A DNA stretch of 64,000 nt, taken from the NCBI RefSeq assembly GCF_009905375.1, contig NC_133653.1:91871671-91935670 (forward strand). Direction: 5' to 3'. Origin of the DNA: Apium graveolens (lineage: Eukaryota > Streptophyta > Magnoliopsida > Apiales > Apiaceae). The notes below the pieces were generated by a model. It did not search any database and was not told the origin of the DNA. It saw only the letters and a list, made by a program, of their open reading frames with translations. Position numbers and translations under genes: made by a program. Positions 33,580-45,378 of the stretch are shown piece by piece (the first letter of the stretch is position 1; each line of letters starts with the position of its first letter).

Positions 33580-34185
33580 TGTTAGATATATTTGATAATG
33601 TCATGACTAATATGATTTATGTTTAGTTTTCAGATCTTACTTAAACAGGACAAATCAGTACTTAACTGAAATCAGCACTTATACTGAAGTCAGAACTTAA
33701 GTCATCAGTACTTAAGGTTCAGGAGATATTTATTAGAAGATAATATCAGGACTTAAAAGAAACGTTCAGATAAGGGAGGTGGCCGATTGAAGAAAGAGAA
33801 GATCGAGACAAATATAAGAAGAGATATGCATGAAGAAGGAATTATATGAAGAATAGAATACTTGGAAGAAAAGATATCTGATTGATATATTTTAGGAAGT
33901 AGAATTATATTCCATATCAATTAGCGATTATCTTGTAACTGTGTAGTATATAAACACAGACATAGGGTTTACACTATAAGTGTTATCATTATCGAGAATA
34001 TTATTCATTGTAACCCTAGCAGCTCTCATGATATTTGTTCATCACTGAGAGAGGAAAGTTCCATATTGTAACAGAGTTTATTGCTTTAAATAAAGTCTGT
34101 TTTCTGTTACTTGTGTTATTAAAATCCGATTTGATTGTGCTATACACTGTATTCAACCCCCTTCTACAGTGTGTGTGACCTAACA
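33580..34185 (+). repeat. 3' LTR of copia element B
   Basis: 606 bp from TGTTAGATATATT to GTGACCTAACA. Same family as the LTRs of A and C. TATA box TATATAAA at 33947-33954. Confidence 0.93.
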
Positions 34186-34190
34186 CATCT
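34186..34190. repeat. Putative right target-site duplication of element B (CATCT)
   Basis: The five bases after the LTR continue straight into the gag of G. The matching copy should lie left of the window. Confidence 0.5.
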
Positions 34191-34915
34191 ATCTTGCTTG
34201 TTGGACATTCATTGGAGTAGTGCCCTTTCTGTTTACACCTGTAGCATGTCACATTTGCCTTGATGCAGGCGCCCATATATTTCTGACCATATGTTTCGCA
34301 GTACGGCAGTGGTGGTCTGATAATTATCTGCTGGTTTGGGGCTTGCAAACGAGTACCTGTTCTCTAATTGCCTTGTTATATCCTCTTAAAATTCATATCT
34401 GTCCGAGCTTGAAATCCCGGCTTTCCGTTGAAATGGTTCTGAAAATTTCCTTGTCCCTTTTCCTTCTGGGACATTTCACTCTCCCCTTCAATAATCAAGG
34501 CCTTTTGGACCACGACCGTATACTTTGTCAATTTAAATACTGCCACTCCGCTGCGAATCCATAATTTCAGTCCTTGTTGAAACCTCTTAGCCCTCTTCTG
34601 ATCAGTATCTACTTGTTCCGGAACAAACCAAGCCAATTCCGTAAACTTGGTTTCATACTCAACTACTGATATATTCCCCTGTTTTAATTCCAAGAACTTA
34701 ATTTCCATTTGGTTCTTCATATATCGAGAGAAATACTTCTCCAGAAATAGTTCGGTGAACTTATCCCAAGTCACGATACCTTCACCTTCTAAAGCTTTCT
34801 TAGATTCCCACCAATAATTAGCTTCCCCCTTCAGGAAATAGCTTGCAAAATCAGTCTTTTGATTCTCATCCACTTTTACTAACGCGAACGCTTTTTTTTT
34901 ATTTCTTTTAACCAA
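34191..34915 (-). pseudogene. gag core and zinc knuckle of gypsy element G
   Basis: A 179-codon frame (34915-34376) has the Gag core: SYFLKGEANYWWESKK, TWDKFTELFLEKYF, VVEYETKFTELAWFVPEQ, RFQQGLKLWIRS. After a stop at 34376 it continues with a CCHC knuckle CYRCKQKGHYSNEC at about 34250-34210, then is cut by B at 34186. Clear retrotransposon Gag (capsid/nucleocapsid) of Ty3/gypsy. Confidence 0.85.
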
Positions 34916-36371
34916 GCTCTAGCTTTATTAGGATCCGCTGTGCCCTCAAACTCTGGAGGATTTACTGATTGAAATTGCTTAAAAGTAATAACAGGCACAA
35001 CTGGTGGTATTTTTGGTTCAGGACGAGGTGGCTGTTGTAACATCTGTTGCTGAAATTATTACTGTTGTTGCATCTGTTGCTGCATTATTACCATTTGTTG
35101 TTGTATCAGATGGAACATTTGGTTCATGGTATTATTATTCTGTTCCTCAGAATTGTTGTTTGAAGTCTCAGTTCCGGTCTTTTTTTTGGTGTCATTTTTC
35201 TGATAATAAAACAAATAGTTCTTTTAATAATGTTATTAAACAGTTGTGAGTGAATAAAAAAACAATTTGACCCGTATTAAAACAGGAAACTTAAACAATT
35301 TAGGATTTTGAGCAAATCATTTGAAGCAATTTAAAATGTTAAATAAATAGACTGAACAATATTATTTTTAAACATTTCATTTATCATTTCAAATTTAACA
35401 GAATTTAAAAATATCAAAAGACTGTAAAATAGTAAAGTAAATATAAATGATGTAAAGACTAAAAATTTAAATAAATAAAAGAAAAGAGGTTGAAAAGAGG
35501 TTTATTTTATAAAACAGACACCAGCATCAGGTGTTAGTGCTTGATACAAAAGGTCTATCATAACTGATGTCGATACACATCAAAACTGGATACTACATAC
35601 ATATCTAGTCTCGCTATAACTATAGCTTCCAGCTCACTGTCTAACTATCGTGCATCATAAACCCGTCGGAATACGATCTATCTCCTGCCGAAGAGTCTCT
35701 AGAATATACTGGGCAAGGCGGGTAGCTCTATGAAACTCTGCATAAGTGTGACTCCCATCATGAATCAATCCACCTAACTCATGAGAAGCATTATGATAGG
35801 TCTGCTGCAGTCTCTATCTCAATAGGTAATCAGGCTGGAGTGCTGCTAAAGGGCCTCTCTCCCTCTGCTCAAATAGTCCCAATATCTCACGGCATTGGGA
35901 TCTCCATTACTGCATCTCCTCCTGCATACTAGTGAACTCATAATATGGCACATTACGAGGCTCTCTAATCTCAACTACCGACTCCTGAGACGGTACTCTG
36001 TGAATCCCAACAACATCCTATGCTAAACCCAACTGCAACCCTACATCATGGTCTCCCATACCCTCAACAGGGGCCATCTGGAATACCTTGGGGACTGTAG
36101 CATATACAGGTAGAGGAACTGGAGCTGCTGCTGGTGGAAACTCTGGCTCAGCTTCTGGCAAAAATTGATACTGAAAAGGTAATGGGGGTGGTAGCAGTGG
36201 CTCAAATAACTCCATAGGGTCAAACATATCTACGGGATCTGGTGGCTGCTCTAGGGTGGTAATGGCTCATGGGTACCTGTACCGGAGGTATCTGCACTGG
36301 GGCCTCAACAGACATTGTGGAATCACCAGGGCTGCCGGTCCTGTAACTGTCCTCTCAGATGATGACCCCAT
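34916..36371 (-). pseudogene. gag N-terminal part of gypsy element G, with a possible intron
   Basis: A start at 36371 (ATGGGGTCATCATC on the minus strand) opens a decayed N-terminal Gag with a proline-rich open stretch (36227-36018, LLPPPLPFQYQF). A Gln-rich segment and FEGTADPNKARAW-like core entry lie at about 35200-34930. Between them, 35205-35640 is very AT-rich and non-coding. Its element-strand 3' end reads TTTGTTTTATTATCAG, a good acceptor look-alike. Several stops. The intron is a suggestion only. Confidence 0.5.
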
Positions 36372-36543
36372 CTAATAATATAACCAAAACACAAGAAAAG
36401 AAAGGGTCAACTTATCATACCTAGAACTTCCAAATTTTTAATCTTAGAAGCTATCTAAATCCTAACAATCTTATTCCTATCTTATAGGATCTCCATATCT
36501 TATCTTAGTCCTAATGTTCTTATTTCAGGGACCAAAACCAACA

Positions 36544-36555
36544 GCTCTGACACCA
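36544..36555 (-). other. Primer-binding site of element G
   Basis: The minus strand reads TGGTGTCAGAGC, one base different from the initiator-Met site TGGTATCAGAGC, three bases from the LTR end at 36559. 36372-36543 between it and gag is the short leader, with nothing else seen. Confidence 0.8.
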
Positions 36556-36558
36556 AAC

Positions 36559-38240
36559 TGTAACGCCCTCCAAATTCGTGGTCTAGATCTGGGGGTTACT
36601 TGCTCATCTTTAACATAATACAAACCTGCATAACAATTATACAAGCATATGTCTAACCCCTTTACATCTTTCCAGGATCTTTAATGTTGAGGTCTGAAGA
36701 CAAGAACAACATAGTACATTTATTACAACCCAAATTTAAAATCTCATAGAACTCTCTTTCTTACAAACCAACTATCTACCATGTTCTTAAACTAACATCA
36801 TTTTATTTAAACACACACCACATCTATCTACACTACACCAGCTCAGGTAGCTCAAAGCTCTCTTCTTTTACCGGGATTAGCACCTTTGGTTCCAGAGGGT
36901 CCCGCTGTTTGACTCGCTTCTTTACCACTCGGGTTCGAATGGGTTTCGTTCTCTGTTTTAACTAAAATACAAAGTGGATAACAATAATAGGGGTGAGCCA
37001 TAATTGCTCAGCAAGTCCATAATATATAATCAATGTAATAAGAAAATTAAATAGACCGGTAATCGGTCTCCACATGTAATCATGTTTCTTTGTAAAGGAA
37101 AATGATGGTCATTATAGGCGATTATCAATAAACTAGACTGGACACAAGATCAATGTTTGCATCTATATCCTGCTGATCAGTCAGGATACATTGCAGATCT
37201 ATATCTACCTGTATAGATCCATTCGGGTACCTAGGCTCTACGGCCCAAAACAGGGATCCGATCAATTCCCAGCCCATAGGATCCAGTTCATAACCGGTCC
37301 TTATCATCACCATCCAGTCCATAGATGAACATCCGGAATAACTGGTTTGCTTTGATGTATCCCAACATCAAAATATATCAAGATATATATGTAGTATGTA
37401 ATCTATTGAATATGAATAGAGTATTCAACGTAACAAAAGAAATCAGGAATCAAAGTGAAAATATAATTAAAGGAACAGTAATTGTGTATAAGTGTCTGTG
37501 AACAGGAATTATCAATGTTTACTGAGTTGAGGATTTGATTAAAGGAAAGCAATTCACTATTATGGATTTAGGATAGGGGAAAAACTTGCCTGTCACGCGA
37601 TCTACCACAAATATATCACAGTTCCCTAACACTAGCTTGATCTTCCTTGTTGGCTTCGTATATATCAAAGAAAGATACTTATTTAGTCGACTCGTATCTT
37701 AATCATATCGCAATTCGATTCCATGTAGCCTTTATCGTTTACCCGTATGATTATATCTGACTCGTATAATAATTACTAGCAACTAGGACTCGATCAACCA
37801 AATAAATCACATAGCACATAAGTCACATAGTCATTCTAGGCTTGAAAATATTTTTAGAATCGAAATCTGATCAATATTCGTATTATCGAATAATATCTGG
37901 CTCGTTCCCTAATTTTCAGAATTTATTGGACTCATACTTATAATTAATAAAGTCTATAAATAAGTAATTATCAAAAGCCGACTCGATTCTAAAAGAAATT
38001 AAGATTTAAAACTATTTTTATTGAAAACAAATCATTTTTCTGAGTCTAAAAGCTTTCGTTTCGTTTAAATCGGATAAACGGTTCAATTATTAAGCAATAA
38101 ATAAGAATACATTAATTTAATATTTAAAATAATCAATTATTTGAAATAATTGAGCCTCAAATATATTTTTAAATAATTTTTTAGGAAAAATATGAATTAA
38201 AAATGATTTTTCCTTAATTTTTCCTTAATTTTCCTTAATA
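36559..38240 (-). repeat. Partial 5' LTR of gypsy element G
   Basis: Starts TGTAACGCCCTCC, i.e. the LTR ends GGAGGGCGTTACA on its own strand. The look is that of solo LTRs D and F, which end in GGGGGCGTGACA and GGAGGGCGCCACA. About 1.7 kb can be assigned. The outer end is not identifiable and the exact right limit is uncertain. Confidence 0.6.
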
Positions 38241-38889
38241 AGTTTGTTCTTGATAGGGTCAGTGTGGAAAAGCTTAAGCAAAATAATGCATATTTAAAGC
38301 TTAAGAATAAGAACCACCTTGAGATAGAGGAAGAGCTTAAGAACAAGAATGCTGAATTAGAAACTAAATTACATGATTTTACTGATTCCGCAAATCTTGC
38401 TAAGAAGCTCATAGCTGATCAAGTAGTAGGTGGAAAGGTTGTGATAGGTCTAGACTATGACGAACATATAAAAGATTCTAAGAAACGAGTAGTTGAAAAT
38501 GACCCTGTTGAAAAATTTGTCAATCCCATTACTACACCTCATGTTTTTAAAGAAGCTAAGAAGCCTCTATTTAAGAAAGCTACCGTTGAGCCCTTTGATG
38601 AAGATAATATTTATATTCATCATGAGATGCTTGTTGAGGATCTCGAGCTCTCAAGGAGACAAAAGGCAAAGAAACCTATGTTTGTTTCTAGTGATTCTGA
38701 CTTATCTTTTGCTGAACTAAGTTTTACTTTCAAGACTAAGAGAAGTAGAAATATAAATGACAGGAAATGAGCTAATGGTCCTAGGAAATTATGTAATAAT
38801 TATAATTCTGTTGGTCAGCTACTCATGCTTGTAGAATGGTTAAATTAGACAATTCTTAGAATGATTATGTGCATAACATGCCTTACATG

Positions 38890-38894
38890 CCTAA
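38890..38894. repeat. Target-site duplication CCTAA, left of solo LTR F
   Basis: Exact repeat at 42059-42063. Deleting F plus one copy gives a continuous gag frame. Confidence 0.85.
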
Positions 38895-41800
38895 TGTGGC
38901 GCCCTCCAAACTCGGGTCAGAAGTTTGGGGTCCACAACACATACACAATGTATATAAACTTGTATAGGAAATATTATTTGCAATGACCGACCCTGTTCCA
39001 CAGAACCACGAATCGCAACAGGTTAAAATATATAAAAGAATCGCAAGGGTGAGCTAACTAGCTCAGCAAGTCTTAATAGGGATAACTGAGGTTAAGCAAT
39101 AATCAAATGAAATGATTCAGAGGAATCAAGTTTCTCTTTAACTAATCATTAGAATTGGATATTCATTTTAATTTTTTTTTTAAAAACCAAGGTTAGGCTG
39201 CTGATCAGTCACGCTCTAACCCCGAGCGAAGAACACAGCTCTGCTCTACGAACTAGATCCAAGGCACATATTGGCCTAATTCGACCACGAATCTGGTCTG
39301 ACCACGAATCTGGTCCATATAAAGAAATCTATCCAATTCTAAAACAATTTAGTGTAATAAACTATGTAATTCAAAAAGCAAGATCATAATCAACAGCGAT
39401 AAAGCATTGGTATAAAAGCGTAACGCAATTCTTGAGTATCGCAAGGGTATATCAGGGTATGTATAAGAAACGGTTTCCAATTTGTAAAGGATCGGGTATT
39501 AGACCAGTAATGATTTTTCAAGGTATAGTTCTTTGATGTTATAAAGAATGGTTGGAGTATAAAAGTTTCTGTGTTTTCAATCAATTTTGTTCCAGTGTTT
39601 GGTAGTTGTACATTTGGGGAGTAGTATCACATTTGTGTGATTTGGTATCTGAGGATCAACAAAGGATGGTTTACAAAGAATAAGGCTTACGGCTCAAGAT
39701 CAAGAAAATCAGGGTTCAAGGGTAAATAGTTTAAAATACTTGCAATATAAAACAAGAGTTATTTTGAATAATAGCGACATAATATAAAACAGTTTGAAAA
39801 CATTGGTAATATATCTTGAAGAAAAGTTCAGAAGTACTTGCCTTACAGGGCTTTACAACTATTACTAATCGACTCTGAGCCGACTCTGTCGCTCAAGCTT
39901 TATTATCTATCCACTAGATCACTTTGGATTCGACCTCAACACTTAAGTCCTTTGATTGGAACCTTACTGAGCTTTTCGACTGACCACCAACTATCTTTCG
40001 TCCAATGCCAATTCTCGGGCATTCCGACTAGAACCTACAAGGTCGAAACACCCTAACTTAGACATTCTATTATGCTTGACATATCCTCACTAACAATCTA
40101 CCCATGCGTTAACAAAACCCGACTCGTCACACATACATTATTGCAATATAGGCATCAGTTAGGGTTCACGTTCTCAAAAATTAATTCGGTGTTCATTTTC
40201 ATAAAATACGTATACTCGTCATTGTATGCAATTAGGGTTATTGGTTTTGGCAAAACGTTTCACTACAATATACAATCAGGTTTTGTATAAAACATACGTA
40301 TATGTATTGACTTATACTCGCTCGACATCCCGATAATCCTCGGATACGCTCCTCTATTTCCATAGTTCGATTTCCCGAAAATCGGACGGCCTCCCCCTTT
40401 GTTTATCGGACTACCCGTCGAAACATCATCGACGTCAATCACAACATTTAACCCAACAGCCAATCATTTATTACAATCACAATCCCAATCTCGAAAAATA
40501 ATATTTAACTATATTTCACTTCGGACTCATAAGTGAAATTTGTACATTATTACTTATTTATTTTAAAAATATTAGGGCTCAGATAACGATCATCACGGTC
40601 CACCGTTGGCTCCCCGAAGCTCATCGCTGACGGCGACAAAATTCGTCGGTACCCGAATAATTCGGATGTCCATTACGAATTTCACCGATAAAATTTTGAA
40701 TAATTACAATTTAATAATACGAATAATTATCACCATATTCACTCAATTTTTTCCAGAATAATTCGAATATCGAATAAATAATATAATAATTATTGAAATA
40801 ATTTCAGGAAGCAATCGAATAATCCATGACAAAATTGTTCGAATAACAGAGCAAGAATTAGCAAACCCCGAACCACCACCACACGCATACACGCGCGGCT
40901 GGCCGGAAAGCTTTGACCGGCAGCAACAAGAACCCAGGCAACAGACTTTACATCCAACGCACACACACATATTACACGACCCACATAGACAGGGAACACA
41001 TACAACTGAATTCACACATGGCACACACCACCGCACCATAGTCACCTTACCGGAGAAGCTGGTGGCAACAAGGCGGCCGGAGGTTGTCAGAAGAGAAAAG
41101 AACAGTCGCGGATAATACAGGACAAGGGAGGAAAATAAAAAAGGAAAGAAAGAAGGGGAGTGAGAGATAATAGAAAAACGAGATTGATTAATCTGGAGTA
41201 AGAGGATGAACATAGGGCTTGTATTTGTGCCTTGTGCCATATTTCTATTTTTGCAGCCCGATTTTACCCCGTACTGCGCTCTTTAACAAACAAATATACG
41301 GGTCAACATAATCCGGAAAATCACCAAAATAGATTTAAAATTTTCGGAATAATTAAAAACTAATAAAATAAAATTTTCAAGATTTTTAAACCATTTTTGA
41401 ATCGCACAACATACCCGCATTTAACAATTAACGATCCGAGCTACACTTAAAACAAATTCAGAAAAGTATGAAAATAGACTTAAAATATTACAAATATCCC
41501 GAAGTTTACAAAAACCTAAATTTCGTATTTTTAAATAATTTTCGAAACGTAGTTTATGCCCGCTTTTAACAATTAAACGAATCAACGAGCGAGTGAAATT
41601 AATCTCAAAAATTCCCAAAATAATTTTAAAATTCTCAAAATATTATAAACTTAGTAAAATATGAATTTTATGATTTTTGAAGAATTCTTGAATTAAATAT
41701 GGATTTTACTAATAAAAGCAATTCATAAAATCATTTAAAGATAAATAATTAATAAAATATTGATTTCTAAATTTTGTAAAATCCCAAAAATAATTATTGA

Positions 41801-42058
41801 AATTATAAAATCATAAAACTAATTTTAGAGACAATCCAAATATTTACGGATTTAAAATTGTAATAAAATCGCCTTTAAAACTAAAACAGAACAATATAAC
41901 TCAATTTTTAACTACACATTCCAATCTTTTACACCAATAAATCACAAACAAATAGTATATATCAACACACTGCTGCCAAAACCAAAACACATATTTTATT
42001 TAATTAATACTTCCATAATTACATATTTAAGTCATTCAAAAATACACGAGTTGTTATA
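38895..42058 (-). mobile_element. Solo LTR F (Ty3/gypsy, Tekay-like)
   Basis: 3164 bp beginning TGTGGCGCCCTCC and ending GTTATA (decayed TTACA), with CCTAA duplications. Termini resemble the LTRs of G and D. There is no PBS, polypurine tract or protein motif, so this is one LTR left by recombination. A CT-rich leader-like segment with GC-rich CGGCCGCC sits near 41040-41180 on its strand. The Cys-rich 165-codon ORF at 41240-40743 inside it is probably fortuitous. Confidence 0.75.
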
Positions 42059-42063
42059 CCTAA
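42059..42063. repeat. Target-site duplication CCTAA, right of solo LTR F
   Basis: Exact repeat of 38890-38894. Confidence 0.85.
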
Positions 42064-43293
42064 AGTTTCTAAGTGTAATAAATCTGTTTGCATGCCATGC
42101 GTAGTTTCCTTTATGAACACTTATCTTGATTCCATACACTCACATAATACATCTCATAATCTTGATAAGCATGCTCTTAAGAACACTAGTAGATCAAGGA
42201 CTGTAAGCCCTCCTAAAGATATGGAAGTGGCACCTGTCACCAAGCACAAAAGCAAGTCTGTTGGTGCTTCTGCAAGTGACAAAAGTCGATGATAAAGTGA
42301 TTATTGTTAAGCCTGTCAATTATGTGAAGAAAATTATTAAATATTCAAATGCTTCTAAGTCTTCTGGACCCAACTTATCTTGGGTACCAAAGAAAACTTA
42401 ATCATCTTTATTTTCAGGGCATTAAGCAGAAAAAGGTTATATGGATTCTGGATAGTGGATGTTCAAGGCATATGACTGGAGATAGAGCCCTGCTATTAAA
42501 GGTGGTTGAGAAAGTTGGCCCGGTGGTTACTTTTGGAGATGAAAGCAAAGGTTATACAACGGGATATGGCTGTTTGGAAATTGGCAATGTCATCATTGAA
42601 GATATCTCTCTGGTTGAAGGTCTTATACATAATCTCCCCAGTATCAGTCAATTCTATGACAAAAGATGTGAAGTATTGTTCAAAAAGGAGAAGTGTTTGA
42701 TCTTTAATCAGAGGAATGCGAAGCTTACTCTCATTGAAATGAGAAAGGGTGATTTGTTCGTAGCTGACTGAACTTCTGTTGAAGATGGGAAAGTAATGTG
42801 TTTCTACAGTAAAGCTTCTCCAGATGAAAGTTAGTTATGGCATAAGAAGCTCTCCTACTTGAACTTAAAGACCATGAATTCTTTGGTTAAGAGGGAATTG
42901 GTGAGAGGTCTGCCCGAGATGGAATTCAGTCCTGGTGGACTTTGTGAAGCATGTGAGAAAGGAAAGTCAAAGAGAGCATCACACAAGAAGAAGACAGTGA
43001 CTAACATCACTGAACCATTAACTCCTTCATATGGACTTGTTTGGCAATGTCAATGTCATGTTTATGTCAACAAAGAAATATGACTTAGTGATTATTGATG
43101 ACTATTCCAGATACGCGTTGGTGTTATTTTTACATTCAAAGGATGAAGCAGCTGATATGATTATTAATCACATCAATAAAATTGAGCTAGAAGATGGAGT
43201 GCATGTTTGAACTATCAGATCAGATAATGGAACCGAGTTTAGAAATGTAAAGTTGAATGATTTATGTATTGAGAAGGGCACCTCAAGACAGTT

Positions 43294-43298
43294 TTCAA
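43294..43298. repeat. Target-site duplication TTCAA, left of solo LTR D
   Basis: Partner at 58643-58647 is TTTAG, differing by two transitions. The reading frame rejoined through TTCAA gives a normal integrase sequence, which supports the pairing. Confidence 0.6.
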
Positions 43299-44697
43299 TG
43301 TAATATCCCGTATTTTTAGATATTATTATTATTTGAATATGTCTATGTACTTTTCTGGTGTCAGAAGGAATAAAATGGTGGATATTTTATTCCTGGTTGA
43401 TGAGGTTGTTTCTTTTTATAACTTAATGTATTATTTGTAAACTACGTGATGTCTCGATCCCTATCGTTATTGTAAAAATATTTAATTACCTTTACTACTT
43501 TCAAAAGTTTTTTTTGAAAGCCAATCATTTTATCGCTATCGGTAGATTAAGTATATTTTAAAATTTTTGGGATCGAGTGGATATTTTATTCATGTCAATA
43601 ATATATTTGGTATTTTACCCATGTTCACCCAGGTATAGGGTGAGGTTTAAAAATATTAAAAATTATATTTTATAGCTATTTTGTTACGTGTTAAATGAAT
43701 TATTATGTGTTGAATAGTATTTAAAAGTGTGACTTGCCATGATTTAGCATGCGATAGATTTATGTGTGGTCCCGTAAGGACCAGAGTATTTTTCGGATAC
43801 TCGTTACGTGTTTAAAATGCATTTATATGAAACTATATGCAATCTGGACGCGTGTTTATTTGCGTCTTTATCGAGTTACTCGTTTTATCTCATTTTACGT
43901 GTGTTGAATGAATTTTATGTATTTTCGTGGTTTTCTGTTAATTTAGGAATAGTTTCTGTTTTTCAAAATAAACGGATCGAGACCCCACCGGGACATCAAA
44001 GCCCACAAAATTCATGTTTTTATTTTTATAAAATCATTCGTATTTCAAATACCCGTTATCTTTGTATTTCTGAATTATTTACAATTTTGGGAAATTTTGA
44101 TATAAATTTTATATTTTATTACTTTTAAAATCATTCCCCGTAATTATGATTTTGGGACTTAATTATTTTAATTATGGGAATAAAAACACCCTTAAATAAT
44201 TTTAGGGTATTAATTTTACAGATAATACAAATAGCAGGAGATTTTGTTATTTTATTTATCTTTATTAAAAAATTTCTGAAAATTCACAAAACTCAAGAAC
44301 AAGGTTGTGGGGGTGGGATTTCTTTTCGAACATAAACCGAGTGATTTCAGGAGCTATATTAATCCGTTATTGACGTTCTATATACCAATTTGAAGCTCTC
44401 AAGGAGACCTTCAATTTGATACCAACATCTCTACATAAAATTGGGTATTGCAAAATTTTATTTTTTTCATTATGAACATGAATTGGGTCTTGATCTTGTG
44501 ATGCTTTTCAGATGTTTTTAATGATCGAAGAAGTCTCCTGAGATTGTATATGGTCGACTTATATGACTGTTGTGTTCATTTTATTCCCGAATTGGCTAAG
44601 TCGTGTTTTAAAGTTTTGATTAATTTTCTTTTTGATTTTCTGATTTGTCGACGAATTGGTGGTTGATTAGGATTAGATAGTTGGATTCTATGAATTC

Positions 44698-44702
44698 CAA
44701 AG
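44698..44702. repeat. Target-site duplication CAAAG, left of element C
   Basis: Exact repeat at 56350-56354. Confidence 0.92.
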
Positions 44703-45323
44703 TGTTAGATATATTTGATAATGTCATGTGTAATATGATTTGTGTTTAGTTTTCAGATCTTACCTTACAAGACAAATCAATTCTTAACTGGAAATCAGCA
44801 CTTATACTGAAGACATAACTTAAGATATCAGAACTTAAGTTATCAGAACTTAAGGTTCAGAAGATATTTATCAGGAGATAATATCAGGACTTAAGATGAC
44901 TTTCAGATAAGGCAGACGGCTGATTGAAAGGAAAGAAGATCGAGACTAAGACATAAAAAATTGTGCATGAAGAAGGAATTCTATGAAGAATAGAATACTT
45001 GGAAGAAAAGATAACTGGTTGATATATTTTAGGAAGCATAATTATATTCCATATCAATTAGAAGATTATCTTGTAACTGTGTAGTATATAAACACAGGCA
45101 TAGAGTTTACACTATAAGTGTTATGATTATTGAAGTTATTATTCTTTGTAACTCTAGCAGCTCTCGTGATAATTTGTTCATAACTAAGAGAGGACAGTTC
45201 CATATTGTAACAGAGTTTATTGTGTTGAATAAAATCTGTTTTCTGTTACTTGAGTTCTTATATTCGATTTGATTATGCTAAACACTGTATTCAACCCCCT
45301 TCTACAGTGTGTGTGACCTAACA
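44703..45323 (+). repeat. 5' LTR of copia element C
   Basis: 621 bp. TATA box TATATAAA at 45085-45092; AATAAA at 45228-45233. Contains two copies of ATCAGAACTTA in tandem, one more than its partner. Confidence 0.93.
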
Positions 45324-45325
45324 AG

Positions 45326-45337
45326 TGGTATCAGAGC
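45326..45337 (+). other. Primer-binding site of element C
   Basis: TGGTATCAGAGC two bases after the LTR; initiator tRNA-Met type. Confidence 0.9.
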
Positions 45338-45378
45338 CTTCTGTTAACACACAAACAGTTTAAGATCCAAAATCAATC

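Larger units (their letters stand above)
1..34185 (+). mobile_element. Copia element B (Sirevirus-like), 3' part; 5' part lies left of the window
   Basis: This is the 3' portion of a Ty1/copia element of the same family as A and C. Its own sequence is 1-1248, 14540-19034 and 33059-34185. The gaps are the nested insertions A (1249-14534) and T (19035-33053), each bounded by an exact 5-bp duplication. Position 1 aligns with sequence about 28 nt after the pol stop of copy C (50924), so pol ends just outside the window. Visible parts are the post-pol spacer, small ORF, long ORF, polypurine tract and 3' LTR. Its right end abuts the gag of gypsy element G, so B is itself an insertion in G. The matching left duplication cannot be checked here. 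Confidence 0.9.
34186..38240 (-). mobile_element. Ty3/gypsy element G (Tekay-like), 5' portion
   Basis: On the minus strand: a partial 5' LTR (36559 to about 38240), PBS (36544-36555) and gag (36371 to 34191). Copia element B interrupts gag just after its zinc knuckle, so pol should lie left of the window, beyond the 5' half of B. The LTR has a clean TG end at 36559, but its other end has no recognisable TG/CA boundary near 38240, where copia relic E begins, so it is truncated or too decayed. Gag similarity and long LTR suggest the Tekay group. Confidence 0.75.
38245..42411 (+). pseudogene. gag C-terminal part of copia relic E (split by solo LTR F)
   Basis: A 168-codon frame (38264-38770) is a charged coiled coil (NHLEIEEELKNKNAELETK) followed by an acidic region. 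A degraded zinc-knuckle-like segment then follows (CNNYNSVG, with a frameshift before a HAC-like end) to 38894. After F the frame resumes at 42064 with SKCNKSVCMPC and a basic Ser-rich stretch (KHKSKSVGASASDKSR), with a stop at 42290-42292. The gag end has SWVPKK then a stop, as in Sirevirus Gag. Confidence 0.65.

Noticed and set aside
1..34185. Reading A, B and C spacers as a host gene promoter with a captured small host gene
   Set aside because: The same spacer and small ORF occur in three copies always inside the element, between pol and the polypurine tract, so they are element sequence now. An ancient host origin remains possible but is not shown.
40743..41240. Cys-rich 165-codon ORF on the minus strand
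   Set aside because: It lies wholly inside solo LTR F. The cysteines come from a TGTGTG-rich low-complexity run, and it matches no protein layout I know. Most likely chance.
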